Of a DNA stretch of 64,000 nt, positions 1 through 14,701 are shown piece by piece. How positions within the stretch are numbered: position 1 is the first letter of the stretch; each line of letters starts with the position of its first letter. The stretch spans positions 82,460,001 to 82,524,000 of the forward strand of contig OZ231127.1 of assembly GCA_965153355.1 (NCBI GenBank). Direction: 5' to 3'. The notes below the pieces were generated by a model. The model was not told the origin of the DNA and did not search any database. It saw nothing but the letters and a program-made list of their open reading frames with translations. Source of the stretch: Flaccisagitta enflata (lineage: Eukaryota > Chaetognatha > Sagittoidea > Aphragmophora). Made by a program: the position numbers and the translations under genes.

Positions 1-1105
1 TTGATGAAAAGAAAAAAAATCAAAACCTATTGGTTTTCTTATTCCTAATACTGTGAAAAATTAACGAAAATCTTCTGCTGTTATACGAGAAGACTTAATA
101 ATAGAATAAATATAATTTTCTAAATGATATATCAATCTCATTTTCAACAAAACTGGGTACAGTCGCTAAAAGTACATATGACGGAAAGCAATTGATGGCA
201 ACACATAGTGTTTCAACCTAGTTTTTCAACTATAGTTGAATAATAATGATGCTTAAAATACTTTTATGAGACAAGTAATCTTCAGAAATACTCTGTGTGT
301 ATGTCTTTGTCATATGCTGACCTCAAAAGAATCTTTGAATTGGTAATTCACATAAGAAAAGCAAAGAAAATTAGGGTTCTCAGTTAAATTTCGCTTACAT
401 TTTTTTTTCTTTTTGCTGCTGTTAAAATTATAAGACACTCAAATGCAAAGAAATTTTGCATTTACAAAAACATAGCCGCCACCATAATCAATTTTGTAAG
501 GCGGCCATGTTCTTCATTTTTGTGTTTTTTCTTTTTCTATGCAAACTTATAATTTTAACAAGCCTCCTGTCAGTAAACAAAAATTAAATTTTGAATATTT
601 TCTAGTGAATACATTTAATTATTGATAGCCTTACTTGCTCTTTTTTCCCTTTTGAATGCAAATCTTGTAATAAAGTATCCATTATAATATATCTCAAGGA
701 TTTTTTTTCATGTGATTCTTTGTTTTCATTCTCATAAAATTTTCTATCTTGACCCCTGTTGACACACAAAATCTTGCCGTCGGATGCTCGCCGCCATATA
801 CTTTTAACAATCTTTACATGCGCTAAAAAAACGGAAGATGACTGAAATTGAAAAAAATAAAAATGGTTGATTTCTTGTAATTAATGACTTCATACTCCCG
901 GATGATGATTAGCTGATCAGAAGACCTTTTGCACATTGACACACCCGAATCCTCCAGTCATGCTGTTGACCATGTCATTGCATTGTCGGACCAAGAATCT
1001 TGGTTATGTTGTTAGATGCGTCCATGCATGACTTTGAGAGGTATTGTTCATCAGTCAGTCTGTTGGTCCGTAGGTCCTCCGCTCTGGTCTATAATGTCGT
1101 ATTTT
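1..1105. other. AT-rich region without a gene; one 139-bp palindromic element
   Basis: No convincing coding frame. Bases 421-559 form an inverted-repeat unit: GTTAAAATTATAAG at the left end is the reverse complement of CTTATAATTTTAAC at the right end. An inner pair (ACATAGCCGCC / GGCGGCCATGT) lets the centre fold. It looks like a very short MITE or a large hairpin. Related hairpins built on an AACATGGC core occur near 23.15 and 30.0 kb. Confidence 0.55.
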
Positions 1106-1109
1106 AATT

Positions 1110-1301
1110 AAACAAGGCCGGATACATAGCAATCCCAGTTGCGTGCGGGCGGGCAGCAGCAGTGCTGGAGAAGGTCACTGGAGCATTTAAGCAGGCGCAG
1201 TAAGCTAAAAATATCACAAAACGTCGAAAAAGTAAAAAGGAGACCGACCGACCGACCGACCGACATAGCGGGGTGTAGAGTCGCGTAGCAGGCGACTAAC
1301 A
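1110..1301 (-). mobile_element. Family A element
   Basis: Dispersed repeat in reverse orientation. Read on the minus strand it starts TTGTTAGTCGCC, carries a short (GGTC)n block and ends GGCCTTGTT. It has no coding capacity. The arm pair is imperfect (GTCGCCTGC at the 5' end, GCACGCAAC near the 3' end). Confidence 0.7.
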
Positions 1302-1635
1302 AGAATACTAAGAATCTCAGTCTGTGATTAGATCGCCTCATCTTCGCGTCAACGATGCGGTATTGCAACGATGCAACACCGCGTCTGGCTAAAGTTTTAA
1401 CTGGGGCAGCAGGACGTGGACATCCCGATACACCCCGACCCCGGGATACATGTGTGACGAGTGTTTCTAAGGGGCGGCTGTCTACATATCACGTCCGCGA
1501 CGGCCTGCCGTTCTGAATGAGGAAGTGGACACACCTATCAGTGCATCGCATGACTTGGCCTTTTTTCGTCGCTTACTTATGAAAAAGTTATGATCACGCT
1601 TTTGGTTGAATCATCGGGTCCTTTTCAAAAGTAGT

Positions 1636-1813
1636 ACAGTTATACCCCGCTATAACGTATCCAAGAGTAACAGAATTCGATCTATAGCGGATAAAAAAAT
1701 CTTTAGTCCTTTCATGTTATTTTTTTATTTCTTTTAATGGCTTAAAAAAAGTTCCGCCAATTATGATTGAAATTTTTTAAGGCGTTGACATCTGTTATTG
1801 CGGGGTTTAACTA
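1636..1813. mobile_element. TA-flanked MITE, CAGT...CCCCGC ends
   Basis: The terminal inverted repeats are about 13 bp (CAGTTATACCCCGC on the left; the right end reads GCGGGGTTTAACTA) and are flanked by TA. The length, about 178 bp, matches similar elements at 40493-40668 and 25229-25408. The ends and TA target are those of Tc1/mariner-type non-autonomous elements. The rest of 1302-2460 holds only a short Family A fragment (about 2110-2185) and no gene. Confidence 0.5.
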
Positions 1814-2504
1814 TAAAAATGTGTATCACAACCGCAGAGTTTAAACCAAGAGACATCCGAAGTTTACTTTGGAGCACGATATGAGTGGATGATGGTCAAA
1901 GTCGGTGAAAAAGTTGGCTTGTCACTTGCGTGATACTCCTTTTACCCTTATTTATTAATCTCCTATCATGGTCTCATGCAAACTCATCATCATCTTGACA
2001 GAGTTAGTGAAGTTAAGCCAGATGCGGAAATCATGAAGGATGGGCACGGGTAGTGATCTCAATTCGCTCATCGGGCAGAGGCAGGAATGCTAAAGAAATT
2101 AAGGAAATTGTAACCGACGAGCGCTGACTAACAAGCGGATGGAAGGAGGGATGGACCGACGGACAGACGTAGCAACTAACAGCGTGCACGCGGTAATAAC
2201 TCGATGAGTAATCTTAACATACTAAATTACTTTTAGTTGAAGAATATTGTTTAACATAAATTACTAAGATATGCTTTTCAACATGAAAGAAAGTAATTAT
2301 TGAACAAGATTGTATGTGTACATTGCACAATTTAAGGTAACTTTTTTTGGGGAGGGCCACCCGGAAGGTATTCAGTGCTGAGTGTTGATACAAGACAAAG
2401 TTTCCTCACACTCATTTTTAGGGAAAACAACAGCGTGTCACTCAATTTATACGACTCGTTTAAAAAAAGGCAAGAAAAGCTTTTTTTTATCACTAAGATA
2501 AGAG

Positions 2505-2507
<3 letters not shown>

Positions 2508-2594
<87 letters not shown>

Positions 2595-2602
2595 TGTGTG
2601 TG
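2508..2602. repeat. (GA)n microsatellite with (GT)n tail
   Basis: About 85 bp of uninterrupted GA followed by a few GT repeats. The open frame across it is an artefact. Confidence 0.95.
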
Positions 2603-3280
2603 TAAAGATAACTCCCCGGCCTTCACTTTTGAAGGAAATAGGTTTTCATACCTCTTGAAGAATATCCAACAGAGCCGAACACTTAATTTGGGATACCGGT
2701 TCTCTAAGTGTGACGAGGATAAAGGGGAGAGATAAAAGAAATGGTGATTGGTAAATTGGGGGGATGGGGGGGGGGGAAGGGGGTAGTGGGGCGCGATTCG
2801 GGATGTATCTTGATTAGGAGGGGCAAAGGTTTTTGGAAATGTTGTTATGTAAATCAATTTTTTAGAGCATCAGTCTGTCGGTCGGTCGGTAGCAAAGTTC
2901 TTTTCCCGCCCGCCACAACCGACTTTTAGGTTGACCTAGTTTCATAAAGGATAACTTTTAATCAGTCGATCATTAGCACACTACCCTACAAGATGTTTAA
3001 CGTTTTATATCGAACCACTTTGCAGTATACACCCTCATAGAGTGGAATAAGACTAACAGACAGGTGACAACGAAACCTTAAACAAAAATGGAACTTGTTC
3101 CTGGCAATTTTGAACTTCCTTTGGATGTTGTTTTAGTCACAAACACGAGAAATGGCTGCAGGGAAATACCGAGGAAAGAGAACAAGAAGAAAAGGATGAA
3201 GAAGTAATTGAAGAAGAAGATAAAGAAGGAGGAGATGGATATAAAAAGAAAACGAAGAAGGAGAAAGAGAAGAATAAGAA

Positions 3281-3466
3281 CAAGGCCGGATACACGGTCA
3301 ATACCAGTTACAGGACGGGTGGGCAGGGGCGGAAATGCGCATTTTCACGCTTTTTGACTGGTGCTCACGGACGGACAGACGGACGGACGGACGGACGGAC
3401 GGACGGACGGACGGACGGACGGACGGACGGACCGACCGACGGACGGGTTGTAGAGTCGCGTAGACA
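3281..3466 (-). mobile_element. Family A element with expanded (CGGA)n
   Basis: It begins AACAAGGCCGGATACACGG and ends at GTCGCGTAG. It contains a nearly pure (CGGA)n run at about 3363-3430. This shows that the internal tetranucleotide block of Family A can expand into a long microsatellite. Confidence 0.75.
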
Positions 3467-3612
3467 CAGACGGACGGAAGACAAAACTTATAGAAGTGGT
3501 CCGCAATAAAAAGAAAAGAAAGATAGAGAGACTACAAGAAAAAGAAGAAGAAAAGAAAGAAAAAAAGAAAGAAAGAAGGGGATGTGAGAAAGAAACAATG
3601 AATGAAAAGAAA

Positions 3613-3615
<3 letters not shown>

Positions 3616-3702
<87 letters not shown>
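3616..3702. repeat. (GA)n microsatellite
   Basis: Uninterrupted GA dinucleotide tract within a purine-rich stretch (3490-3725). Confidence 0.95.
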
Positions 3703-3705
<3 letters not shown>

Positions 3706-3885
3706 AGGAGAAAAAAAGGAAGGTAAAGAACCGAAAAGTAAAGTTTAAAGCCGTGAGAGGGAAATTTAGGAATTTAACTGAGAAAATATGGAAAGGTGAG
3801 CGAATGTTGGATGATTAAAGAGAGGATGAAACCAGACAGCTGCAAAGAGAGAAATACTGGAATGCGTGACGAACGGACGGACGGA

Positions 3886-4076
<191 letters not shown>

Positions 4077-4332
4077 CATACAAGATTCACTCGTTTTCTC
4101 TATATGAGTTAAAAATGGAGGTAAAAAAGTAGAAAAGAGAAAGGATTATCTTTGAATATAATAACAACTTTCTCACTTGATTTTTGTTTTGATGTCTGAA
4201 TCATTTTTCCGAAAAACATGAAGCAAGAAAATGCATTTAGTTTCGTTTTGTGACGAGAGAACTCAAAAGTCCGTGAAAAATTATCGGGACAACTGTTACG
4301 ATTTTTTCAAAAAGGTGGGAGAGAGAGAGAAA

Positions 4333-4603
4333 ACAAGGCCGGATACACGGCTACTGAAGTCGCGTGCAGGTGGCCAAGGGCTGTTGTTGAGGTCACTTGA
4401 TCATTTGGGCAGGAGCAGTGAGTGCAAAGACCGGACGGACGGAGTGGTGACGGATGGACGGGCGGACGGACGGATGGACGGACGGACGGACGGACGGACG
4501 GACGGACGGACGGACGGACGGACGGACGGACGGACGGACGGACGGACGGACGGACGGACGGACCGACAAAGCGGGGTGTAGTGTAGCGTAGCACGCGACT
4601 AAG
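4333..4603 (-). mobile_element. Family A element with long (CGGA)n
   Basis: AACAAGGCCGGATACACGG at the left, CACGCGACTAAGAAC at the right. The internal (CGGA)n block covers about 4471-4562. In element orientation the 5' arm GTCGCGTGC is the exact reverse complement of the 3' arm GCACGCGAC. Confidence 0.8.
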
Positions 4604-5286
4604 AACATGATTAACTAAATCGGTCATCTCTCGAGGTGCGCCCTCTGTCGCCTCGCACCTCCAAATGCGATTAGTCTTACTGTTGTAAGAACAAGGAATT
4701 CAAGGTTCTTATAACAATTATAACAACACTGAACTGGTACACCATGTAAAACATCGAACGATTGTTTTATCCACTGAAAGTGAAAGGCAGACATACAGAC
4801 AGACAAATCCGACAGACATGGTATCTCATGTGGGCACGTTAGCGCACGTAAATAAACTGATTAACATAGAGAACGCAACAAAGTGCGCTCATTTCAAATA
4901 TGCAAATGGTTTACTCGTACTCGTTGACGTCAATATGACAAAAGTATCAACCAGAAGAAAGTGAATACAACTAATTGTCAGGTTAAATGGTTCAAGTAAG
5001 AACACATAAAACAGTAAGAAATCTAGATTTGGTAAGATATGTATGGTTAGACCATGGATGATTATGAGCAAGTGAGTTGTACATACAAACGGAAAAAGGC
5101 TTTTGCAAAAAATCAATCGGTCGATCAATCCATCCATCCATCCATCCATCCATCCATGCATTGAAACCCGTTTTCTTGTCGTTATACAACCGCCGTTTAT
5201 TGCCCGTCTACAAGCAGACAGTCCCTAAGGCCGCCCATGATACGCTTAAGTGTTCCCGGGTCGTTAAACACAAGATGTAACAAGGG

Positions 5287-5423
<137 letters not shown>

Positions 5424-5576
5424 AACAAAGAAAGAAAAAAGAAAGAGCAATCGGTATTTGCGGGCAGTTGGGCAGGGACGTTGATGCAACGTAAACGTAA
5501 TGACGGACCGACCGACTGACGGCAATCTTTTAAGTCGCGTGCCCGCGACTAAAACTGAAAACAAAAGTATGAACAG

Positions 5577-5720
5577 AAAGAAAGAAAGAAAGAAAGAAAG
5601 AATGAAAGAATGAAAGAATGAAAGAATGAAAGAATTAAAGAATGAAAGAAAGAAAGAAAGAAAGAAAGAAAGAAAACTACTGACCAAACCCTGAAAGGAC
5701 CGACTGCACACGGAGATAAC

Positions 5721-5794
<74 letters not shown>
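5577..5794. repeat. (GAAA)n / (GAAT)n and (GA)n microsatellites
   Basis: A GAAA/GAAT tetranucleotide array (5577-5675) is followed by a (GA)n tract (5723-5794). The 255-residue frame spanning both is low-complexity and not a gene. Confidence 0.9.
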
Positions 5795-5795
<1 letters not shown>

Positions 5796-6013
5796 GATTG
5801 TACAATTGGCAGAGTTTACGTTTGTCCAAGTCCAAGATCCAAGATCCAGCCCATCTACGAAATTTCGCATTTCGCACATTTTGAGCTCAGGACTCGGGCC
5901 AGGAAGGACTAAGGATGACATTGACGGTTTGGACGGGAAAATCAATAAAAGAATGAACAAGGCTAGGTGGCCCAAAAAAAAAACATTATGTCGCTAACAT
6001 TGTCAGTGCTATT

Positions 6014-6135
6014 TTTTAGTTGCGGACACACAACTCTACACCCGGCTTTATCCGTCTGTCTGTCGGTCGGTCGGTCGGTTGGTCGATCGGTCGGTCGGTT
6101 GGTCTGTCGGTCTGTTGGTCCGTCCATCACGCTTT
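6014..6135 (+). mobile_element. Family A element, 5' part
   Basis: Starts TTTTTAGTTGCGGACACACA and runs into a (GTCG)n block. The 3' part (GGCCTTGTT end) is missing. Short TCATTCTAAG-type repeats follow at 6150-6240. Confidence 0.65.
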
Positions 6136-6279
6136 TACTTTTTTTTATCAATTTTATTTCTTTAAGTCATTTTAGGTCTTTTAAGAGTATACTAAGTCAT
6201 TCAAAGTCATTCTAAGTCATTCTAAGTCATTCAAAATGTAAGTCTCGCACCTTTTCAAACATGTGGGAAATTATCTACT

Positions 6280-6760
6280 TCTTCTTCTCCTCCATCCGCC
6301 CTCCCCATCAGACTTAAATCCTAGCCTAAAGGCCTTAATCCCAGTCTTTAGGCCCAAATCCTAGCCCCAAAGCCCAGATCCCAGCCTTAAGGTCAAAATC
6401 CCAGCCTCAAGGCACAAAACGCACCCTTGAGACCCAAATCTCAGCCTTGCGGCTCAAATCCCAGCATCAAGGTGCAAACCTAGCCTCGAGGCCCAAATCC
6501 CAGCTTTGAGGTCCAAATCAAAGCCTTGGGGCCCAAATACCAGCTTTGAGGCCCAAATCCCAGCCTTGAGGCCCAAATCCTTACCCACAGTTCAAACTCT
6601 AGCCTTGAGGCCCAAATTCCATTTGCCAGGAGGAGGAAAAGAAGAAAAAGGATAAAATTCCCCATATGTGTGAAAGCATAGGTCATCAACCCCTTTGGGG
6701 CCACTGCACTGGTCCCTCCTCCAACTTCAACTGCTGACCATCTAATACTTTTGTGACTTT
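6280..6760 (-). mobile_element. Family B element, degraded copy
   Basis: A diverged 20-21-bp array (units like CCCAAATCCCAGCCTTGAGG) is followed by the usual closing arm, with GTGAAAGCATAGGTCATCAA, GGGGCCACTGC and CTGCTGACC. The opposite arm is not clear. No coding potential. Confidence 0.6.
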
Positions 6761-7583
6761 TCAATTTGAGGGCCTCAGAATTTTCTATTCTGACCTAAGA
6801 ACATAGTGGCTGATCCACCACGAGATAGAGCCTCTTATAGATATGCCAAGCCACAATGGAAAAAGAAAAAAAGAAACATTGACGCTTCAGTTGTTTGCGG
6901 ATAACCAATAGCAATCATGTGGGATGCCATTTATGAAAGAAATACCCATTCACTTGAAAATATGAATACCCATTCACTTGAAAAAATGTATGAAAAGTGG
7001 AACAATATCCCTCACTATACCCAAACTTAAACAATTGGGAGAGGGCCTTGTGAACCCTCACTGACTAGTTAATACGGGCACCACTCCTAGTTTTCCATAA
7101 AACAGAATCTGAAAAAAATTTCTTTCTCAATCTATGACTGACGAACCGACAAGGCGGGGTAAAGAGTTACGTGGAAAATAGCTCCTGAATGTTTGATGCC
7201 ACAAAGTTATGATTATCTGCTTTCTTGTTATGCTTGTCAAGTTGTCCAAGTCTGTGACAAGAGGAAGAAACCAGTTTTGCTCTGATTGAATGATCCATCT
7301 GTTGAGTGTTGACAGCTCCTTGGTTCAGGCGATAATCTCAACATTTATCGTTCATGCACAGTTTGCACATATAGTCAATCGCTGAGTTTTTTGATCTGCC
7401 CATTGGTTTGTCTGACCTTCTATCCATTCATCTGTTCTTCTGTCCATCTGCTTATTATGCCAAAACTTATGGGTTGGTTACACTTTGTGTTTTGTATTGT
7501 TTTATTTTGTTTTTGCATGGATTGCATACTGCCCTTACCCTCAATCACTCGATTGATGATCGGTTTAAAAAGTTGTGACATTA

Positions 7584-7994
7584 CTACGCGAATAAAAAAA
7601 AAAGCCGCACTTTTAAATGACAATTTATCATACTAAAATTCAAAATAATTAAACAAAATCTTAGATCATTTTGAAGATCTTGAAGAGATCTTTCATATGG
7701 CTCCAATCTGGTATTTCTAGCTTTATTCGTTTAGAAATGGCATTAAAAAGAGTAAGACATTACCATTTTTAGTTTTGCAATCCTATTGAAAAATGAGCAT
7801 TTTAGCAAAAGAGAGGTCCACTTTAGCAGGCTCTATCTCCTAAACGGTTTGAGATACAGACCTGGGGTTGGTCTAGAATGAAAGAAAATTCAAAAATCTT
7901 CCAAATCAGTTGAACAAAAAAGGTTTAAATTTATTTTTTTGTATCTCTTCCACTCAGCTACAAAACGGTGCGGCTTTTTTTTTTATTCGCGTAG
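7584..7994. mobile_element. TA-flanked MITE, CTACGCG ends
   Basis: The two ends are inverted repeats of about 27 bp beginning CTACGCGAATAAAA and closing TTTTATTCGCGTAG, with an inner GCCGCAC / GTGCGGC pair. TA duplications sit at 7582-7583 and 7995-7996. At 411 bp it has no transposase. TA targets and symmetric ends fit a Tc1/mariner-type non-autonomous element. Confidence 0.8.
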
Positions 7995-8725
7995 TACAAC
8001 CATTCGATTTCCCGGAATAGAGGGTTAATAGATAATTTCACTTGGCATATATTCTGTCGGCATATCATCCGTCGGCTGATCCGTCTTTCCGTCTATCCAT
8101 CCATCAGAGAGGTACGTGAGCCGAGACTTAGATAATGTCAAGTTGCAATGGACGGCTTGCAAGCAAATCATCCCCAAATGTCAATCACAAAATTCGACCT
8201 TTGCGTCGATGTCAGTTCTACATTGATTCTAAAAGTCCTCCTTCTCCTCCTCCTCCTCCTCTCCCTTTTTCGAGTCCAATTCCTTCGATTGTGACGGCCT
8301 GAAAAGAAAAACGTTTTTGCTCGTTTTTCAGGCAGGTAAACGACCAAATGAAATGGATAAGAAAATAATGATGAACAAAAAGATGGAGACGAAGAAGAAG
8401 ACGATGAAGAAGAAGAAGAAGAAGAAGATGAAGAAGAAGAAGGGGAGGAGAAGAAGAAGGCAAAATATCATGGAGACGGAGAAGGTGAAGAAATGATTGG
8501 CGAAGAGAAATATGAGGAACAGAAAGGAGAAAACCACAAACAGAAAAAACAAAACAAAATAAAAACGTCTAAAATAGTAATTCCTGGCACCTCCCCAGCA
8601 AATTTCCAAACGAAAAACGGAACTATTAAAGATGCTGAACGAACTACGGGCGTGTTTCTAGTGAAAATGAAAAACGCGTTTGTTCCCAATGAACGCGTTA
8701 ACAACATGAACACATATGCATAAAT

Positions 8726-10258
<1,533 letters not shown>

Positions 10259-10261
10259 TAA

Positions 10262-10360
10262 ACAGAGTGAGCAAGTATAGCGAAGTGGAGCGCTACATAG
10301 CGAGTGAGCGGAGTGAGCGGTGCATGCGAATGAATGTAGCGAGCGACCGAGTGGCCCGTT
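10262..10360. repeat. GTGAGCGGAGTGAGCG-type GC-rich repeat
   Basis: Short imperfect repeats of AGTGAGCG/AGCGAGTG flank Family D and Family A here. A second copy of the motif block lies at about 34865-34945, again beside a Family A copy, and a shorter one at 8745-8765. Function unknown. Confidence 0.45.
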
Positions 10361-10369
10361 AACAAGTGA

Positions 10370-10588
10370 CGCGGGGTCACAATATCGTTGCGGACGGGTG
10401 GGTAGGGGCATCCAACCCCCATTCACACCCCATAATTCCCCCACCAGCACCCATACCCAAAGAAACATCTAAAACGCTCGTTTTTCCACTTATCGACTCG
10501 TGCGTTACGGACTGACGGACTGACGGACGGAGGGATGGACGGACGGACGGACACAGCCTCTTATAGAGTTGCGTGTCCGCAACTAAAA
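10370..10588 (-). mobile_element. Family A element
   Basis: In element orientation it starts GTTTTTAGTTGCGGACACGC and its 3' arm GTCCGCAAC (reading GTTGCGGAC on the plus strand near 10388) is the exact reverse complement of the 5' arm GTTGCGGAC. The tail differs from the common type (CGATATTGTGACCCCGCGTC) and is shared with the copy at 31285-31493, so these two form a subfamily. Confidence 0.8.
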
Positions 10589-10737
10589 ACGCGATTGTCC
10601 CTAAAAAACGCCCCCTATGAAAATGACAAGAGGGAGGGGAAAATGGTAAAAAAAAGCGCGATGGTTCGGTTTGGCGTGTGTAAATAGGGCCGGGTTAAAA
10701 AAGAGACCCATAACCGCGCGCACGCACGCACGCACAT

Positions 10738-10739
<2 letters not shown>

Positions 10740-10807
<68 letters not shown>

Positions 10808-10833
10808 TCACTCACTCACTCACTCACTCACTC
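10740..10833. repeat. (CA)n and (CACT)n microsatellite
   Basis: CA dinucleotide run passing into CACT tetranucleotides. Confidence 0.95.
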
Positions 10834-10892
10834 TCACTGATAGGTTGTGGTTTAAATTTGATACTAATCATATTGTTAGTCGTCGATGAGTA

Positions 10893-11930
10893 CGCAGGGG
10901 CAGTGATGTTGGGGCCAGTCAGGCACTTTTGCTGGACGAACCGACCGACGCGACGGACGGACACACTGTGGGCTGCATTGTGCGCTAGGTGGCTCATTGG
11001 GGATTAACATTACATTTTTTCCATCACGTTGTTCCTTGTGAAATATACAGAGTGAAAAACATTTTTCTGCATATTTTCAGATGTTATGAAACTATTTATA
11101 TCCAATATTGACTCATTTCTATTGAATTAAGAGCTTTATGAGCTTAGAGTACACGAGAAGAGAAATTTGAGAAAATAAAATAAAAATACTGCTTAACTCT
11201 TTTTAATTTGATATCTAAATTGTCTAATGTTTTGACCAAATCAATTAAATTTTTGTCTTTGTTCAATAAGATTCCTGTATAAGGTGCTCAAAAAAAAATC
11301 ATTTTTTGCATTTAGCTCATTTTGCTCATTTTTTTTCCAATCAAATATAGATTTTTACTTTTATCCACATTATTACTTATCCATTTTAGGCCAAGAAAAT
11401 CGCAATTTGGACGTTGAAGGCCCCCTTGAGCCATAGCATTCTGGATTCAGTACCCCTTGAACTACATTTTGGCATAGGTGGCTCATTGTGCGTCCTTGTG
11501 CGATTTTTTATATTTATAGGGTAATAAAAGCATGCAAATGAGGTCAAATATGTAATAATAGTAGACTAATTTGATAGTGCTAAAAATGTAAAAAATAATG
11601 ATTTTTTAAGTTTTTCCAATGTTGAAGATATCATGAGCTTTTTGTAATTTTAACAGATAATCCAAAAAATTCATTGATTTTTCTTGAAATTTAGCATTTT
11701 TCATAGGAATGTCCATTTAGGTCGCCTTTTTTCACTCTAAATTGCCATAAAACCTGTCATATGGATCGGTAATGTATGTTCAAATGCTACCATGACCATT
11801 CTACTTAGTTTGAGCCATACAGCAGAGATGACAATTTTCACCCAATAACCAAGGAGCCATCTAGCGCAATCCGTGGCCCTTAGTGGGACAGTCCCAAAAA
11901 ACTAGTCGCGTTTCCGCGACTAAAAATAAA
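10893..11930 (-). mobile_element. Family A element split by another transposon
   Basis: The two halves are 10893-10963 and 11886-11930. The distal half ends AGTCGCGTTTCCGCGACTAA, the usual hairpin end. The 922-bp element at 10964-11885 lies between them, so Family A was in place first. Confidence 0.75.
10964..11885. mobile_element. Non-autonomous element with CACTGTG end and 5-bp GGACA duplication
   Basis: The left terminus is CACTGTGGGCTGCATTGTGC. Read inward, the right terminus is CACTAAGGGCCACGGATTGC, giving inverted ends that share CACT, GGGC and GCGCTAG-TGGCTC. The same 5-bp word GGACA lies at 10959-10963 and 11886-11890, a clear target-site duplication inside a Family A host. No transposase frame is present. 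A 5-bp GC-rich duplication and a CACWRTG-like terminus are features known for Transib elements, the relatives of RAG1. Assignment to that group is inference, because the right end lacks the motif. Confidence 0.75.
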
Positions 11931-12201
11931 TAATGCAATTACTCTCCTACTGCTGACCCAGGGAGCGCCACAATAATCTAGTAACGAAAAAGCCATGTAA
12001 CTGCAGCAACCGGTAACGCAAAACCGTTCAATTTTTTTGACAGAGAAAATCGTATGAGGATTAGGTAATGCCACCTGAGGGATCTTTCAATCCTCATTCG
12101 AGCAAAAAATCATGTTTTGCCTCAAGTTAGAATCTTTTATTTCTTCCACCAAATTCATTTGTTATTTCCCTTGCTCATCTATATGTCTGCCTAATTGAAT
12201 T

Positions 12202-12280
<79 letters not shown>

Positions 12281-12384
12281 ATTTCTTGTTTTCTTTCTTG
12301 TTTTCTTTCTAACTCTTATTTCTTTCTTTCTTCGTCATTTTTTTTCACACTACCTTTCTTTCTGTCTTTCTTTCTTTCTTTCTG

Positions 12385-12452
<68 letters not shown>

Positions 12453-12506
12453 TCCTGCCCTCTTTCTTTCTTGCTTTCTTTCTTTCATGCCTTTTCTTTC
12501 TTGCCT

Positions 12507-12578
<72 letters not shown>

Positions 12579-12662
12579 TGTTTTTTGTTTTCAATTTTTT
12601 TTTCTTTCTTTCTTCGTCATTTTTGTTCTGACTACCTTTCTTTCTTTCTTTCTTTCTTTTTT

Positions 12663-12718
<56 letters not shown>

Positions 12719-12825
12719 GTTTTCTTTCTATTTCTTTTTCTTTCTTTCTTCGTCATTTTTGTTCTTACTACCTTCGTTTCGTCCTTTCTTTCTTTATTTA
12801 TTTCCCTCGTTATTCTCATCAACTT
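12202..12825. repeat. (CTTT)n array with higher-order period
   Basis: Over 600 bp of CTTT repeats. It is broken three times by a shared non-repeat word, CTTCGTCATTTTT plus CTACCTT (about 12330, 12613 and 12748), so the array has grown partly by duplication of larger blocks. The open frames on both strands (229 and 168 residues) are artefacts. Confidence 0.95.
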
Positions 12826-12829
12826 TTTT

Positions 12830-14110
<1,281 letters not shown>

Positions 14111-14113
14111 CTT

Positions 14114-14649
14114 TCCACTTGAGAAGCGGTTCTTGTTTGGAAAGTGGGAATAAATGACCTATATTTATCGAGACATCAAAAAATATATTTTATGCAAATC
14201 AAATGAATTTGTTCACATTGTTCTCAGATGTTCAAGGTACTCCTGTTTCCACTTGAGAAGCGGTTCTTGTTTGGAAAGTGGGAATAAATGACCTATATTT
14301 ATCGAGACATCAAAAAATATATTTTATGCAAATCAAATGAATTTGTTCACATTGTTCTCAGATGTTCAAGGTACTCCTGTTTCCACTTGAGAAGCGGTTC
14401 TTGTTTGGAAAGTGGGAATAAATGACCTATATTTATCGAGACATCAAAAAATAAATTTTATGCAAATCAAATGAATTTGTTCACATTGTTCTCAGATGTT
14501 CAAGGTACTCCTGTTTCCACTTGAGGAGCGGCTCTTGTTTGGAAAGTGGGAATGAATGACCTATATTTATCGAGACATCAAAAAATATGTTTTATGCAAA
14601 TCAAATGAGTTTGTTCACATTGTTCTCAGATGTTCAAGGTACTCTTGTT
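14114..14649. repeat. Tandem array, 134-bp unit, four copies
   Basis: Four head-to-tail copies whose landmark TCCACTTGAG falls at 14114, 14248, 14382 and 14516, exactly 134 bp apart. The first three are almost identical and the fourth carries a few substitutions. The unit is AT-rich and contains ATGCAAATCAAATGA. No coding role. Confidence 0.95.
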
Positions 14650-14701
14650 TCACCCTCAGTCTCTACTCTGTTTCCCTGAATTGTTTACAATGCTCCAAGA
14701 A

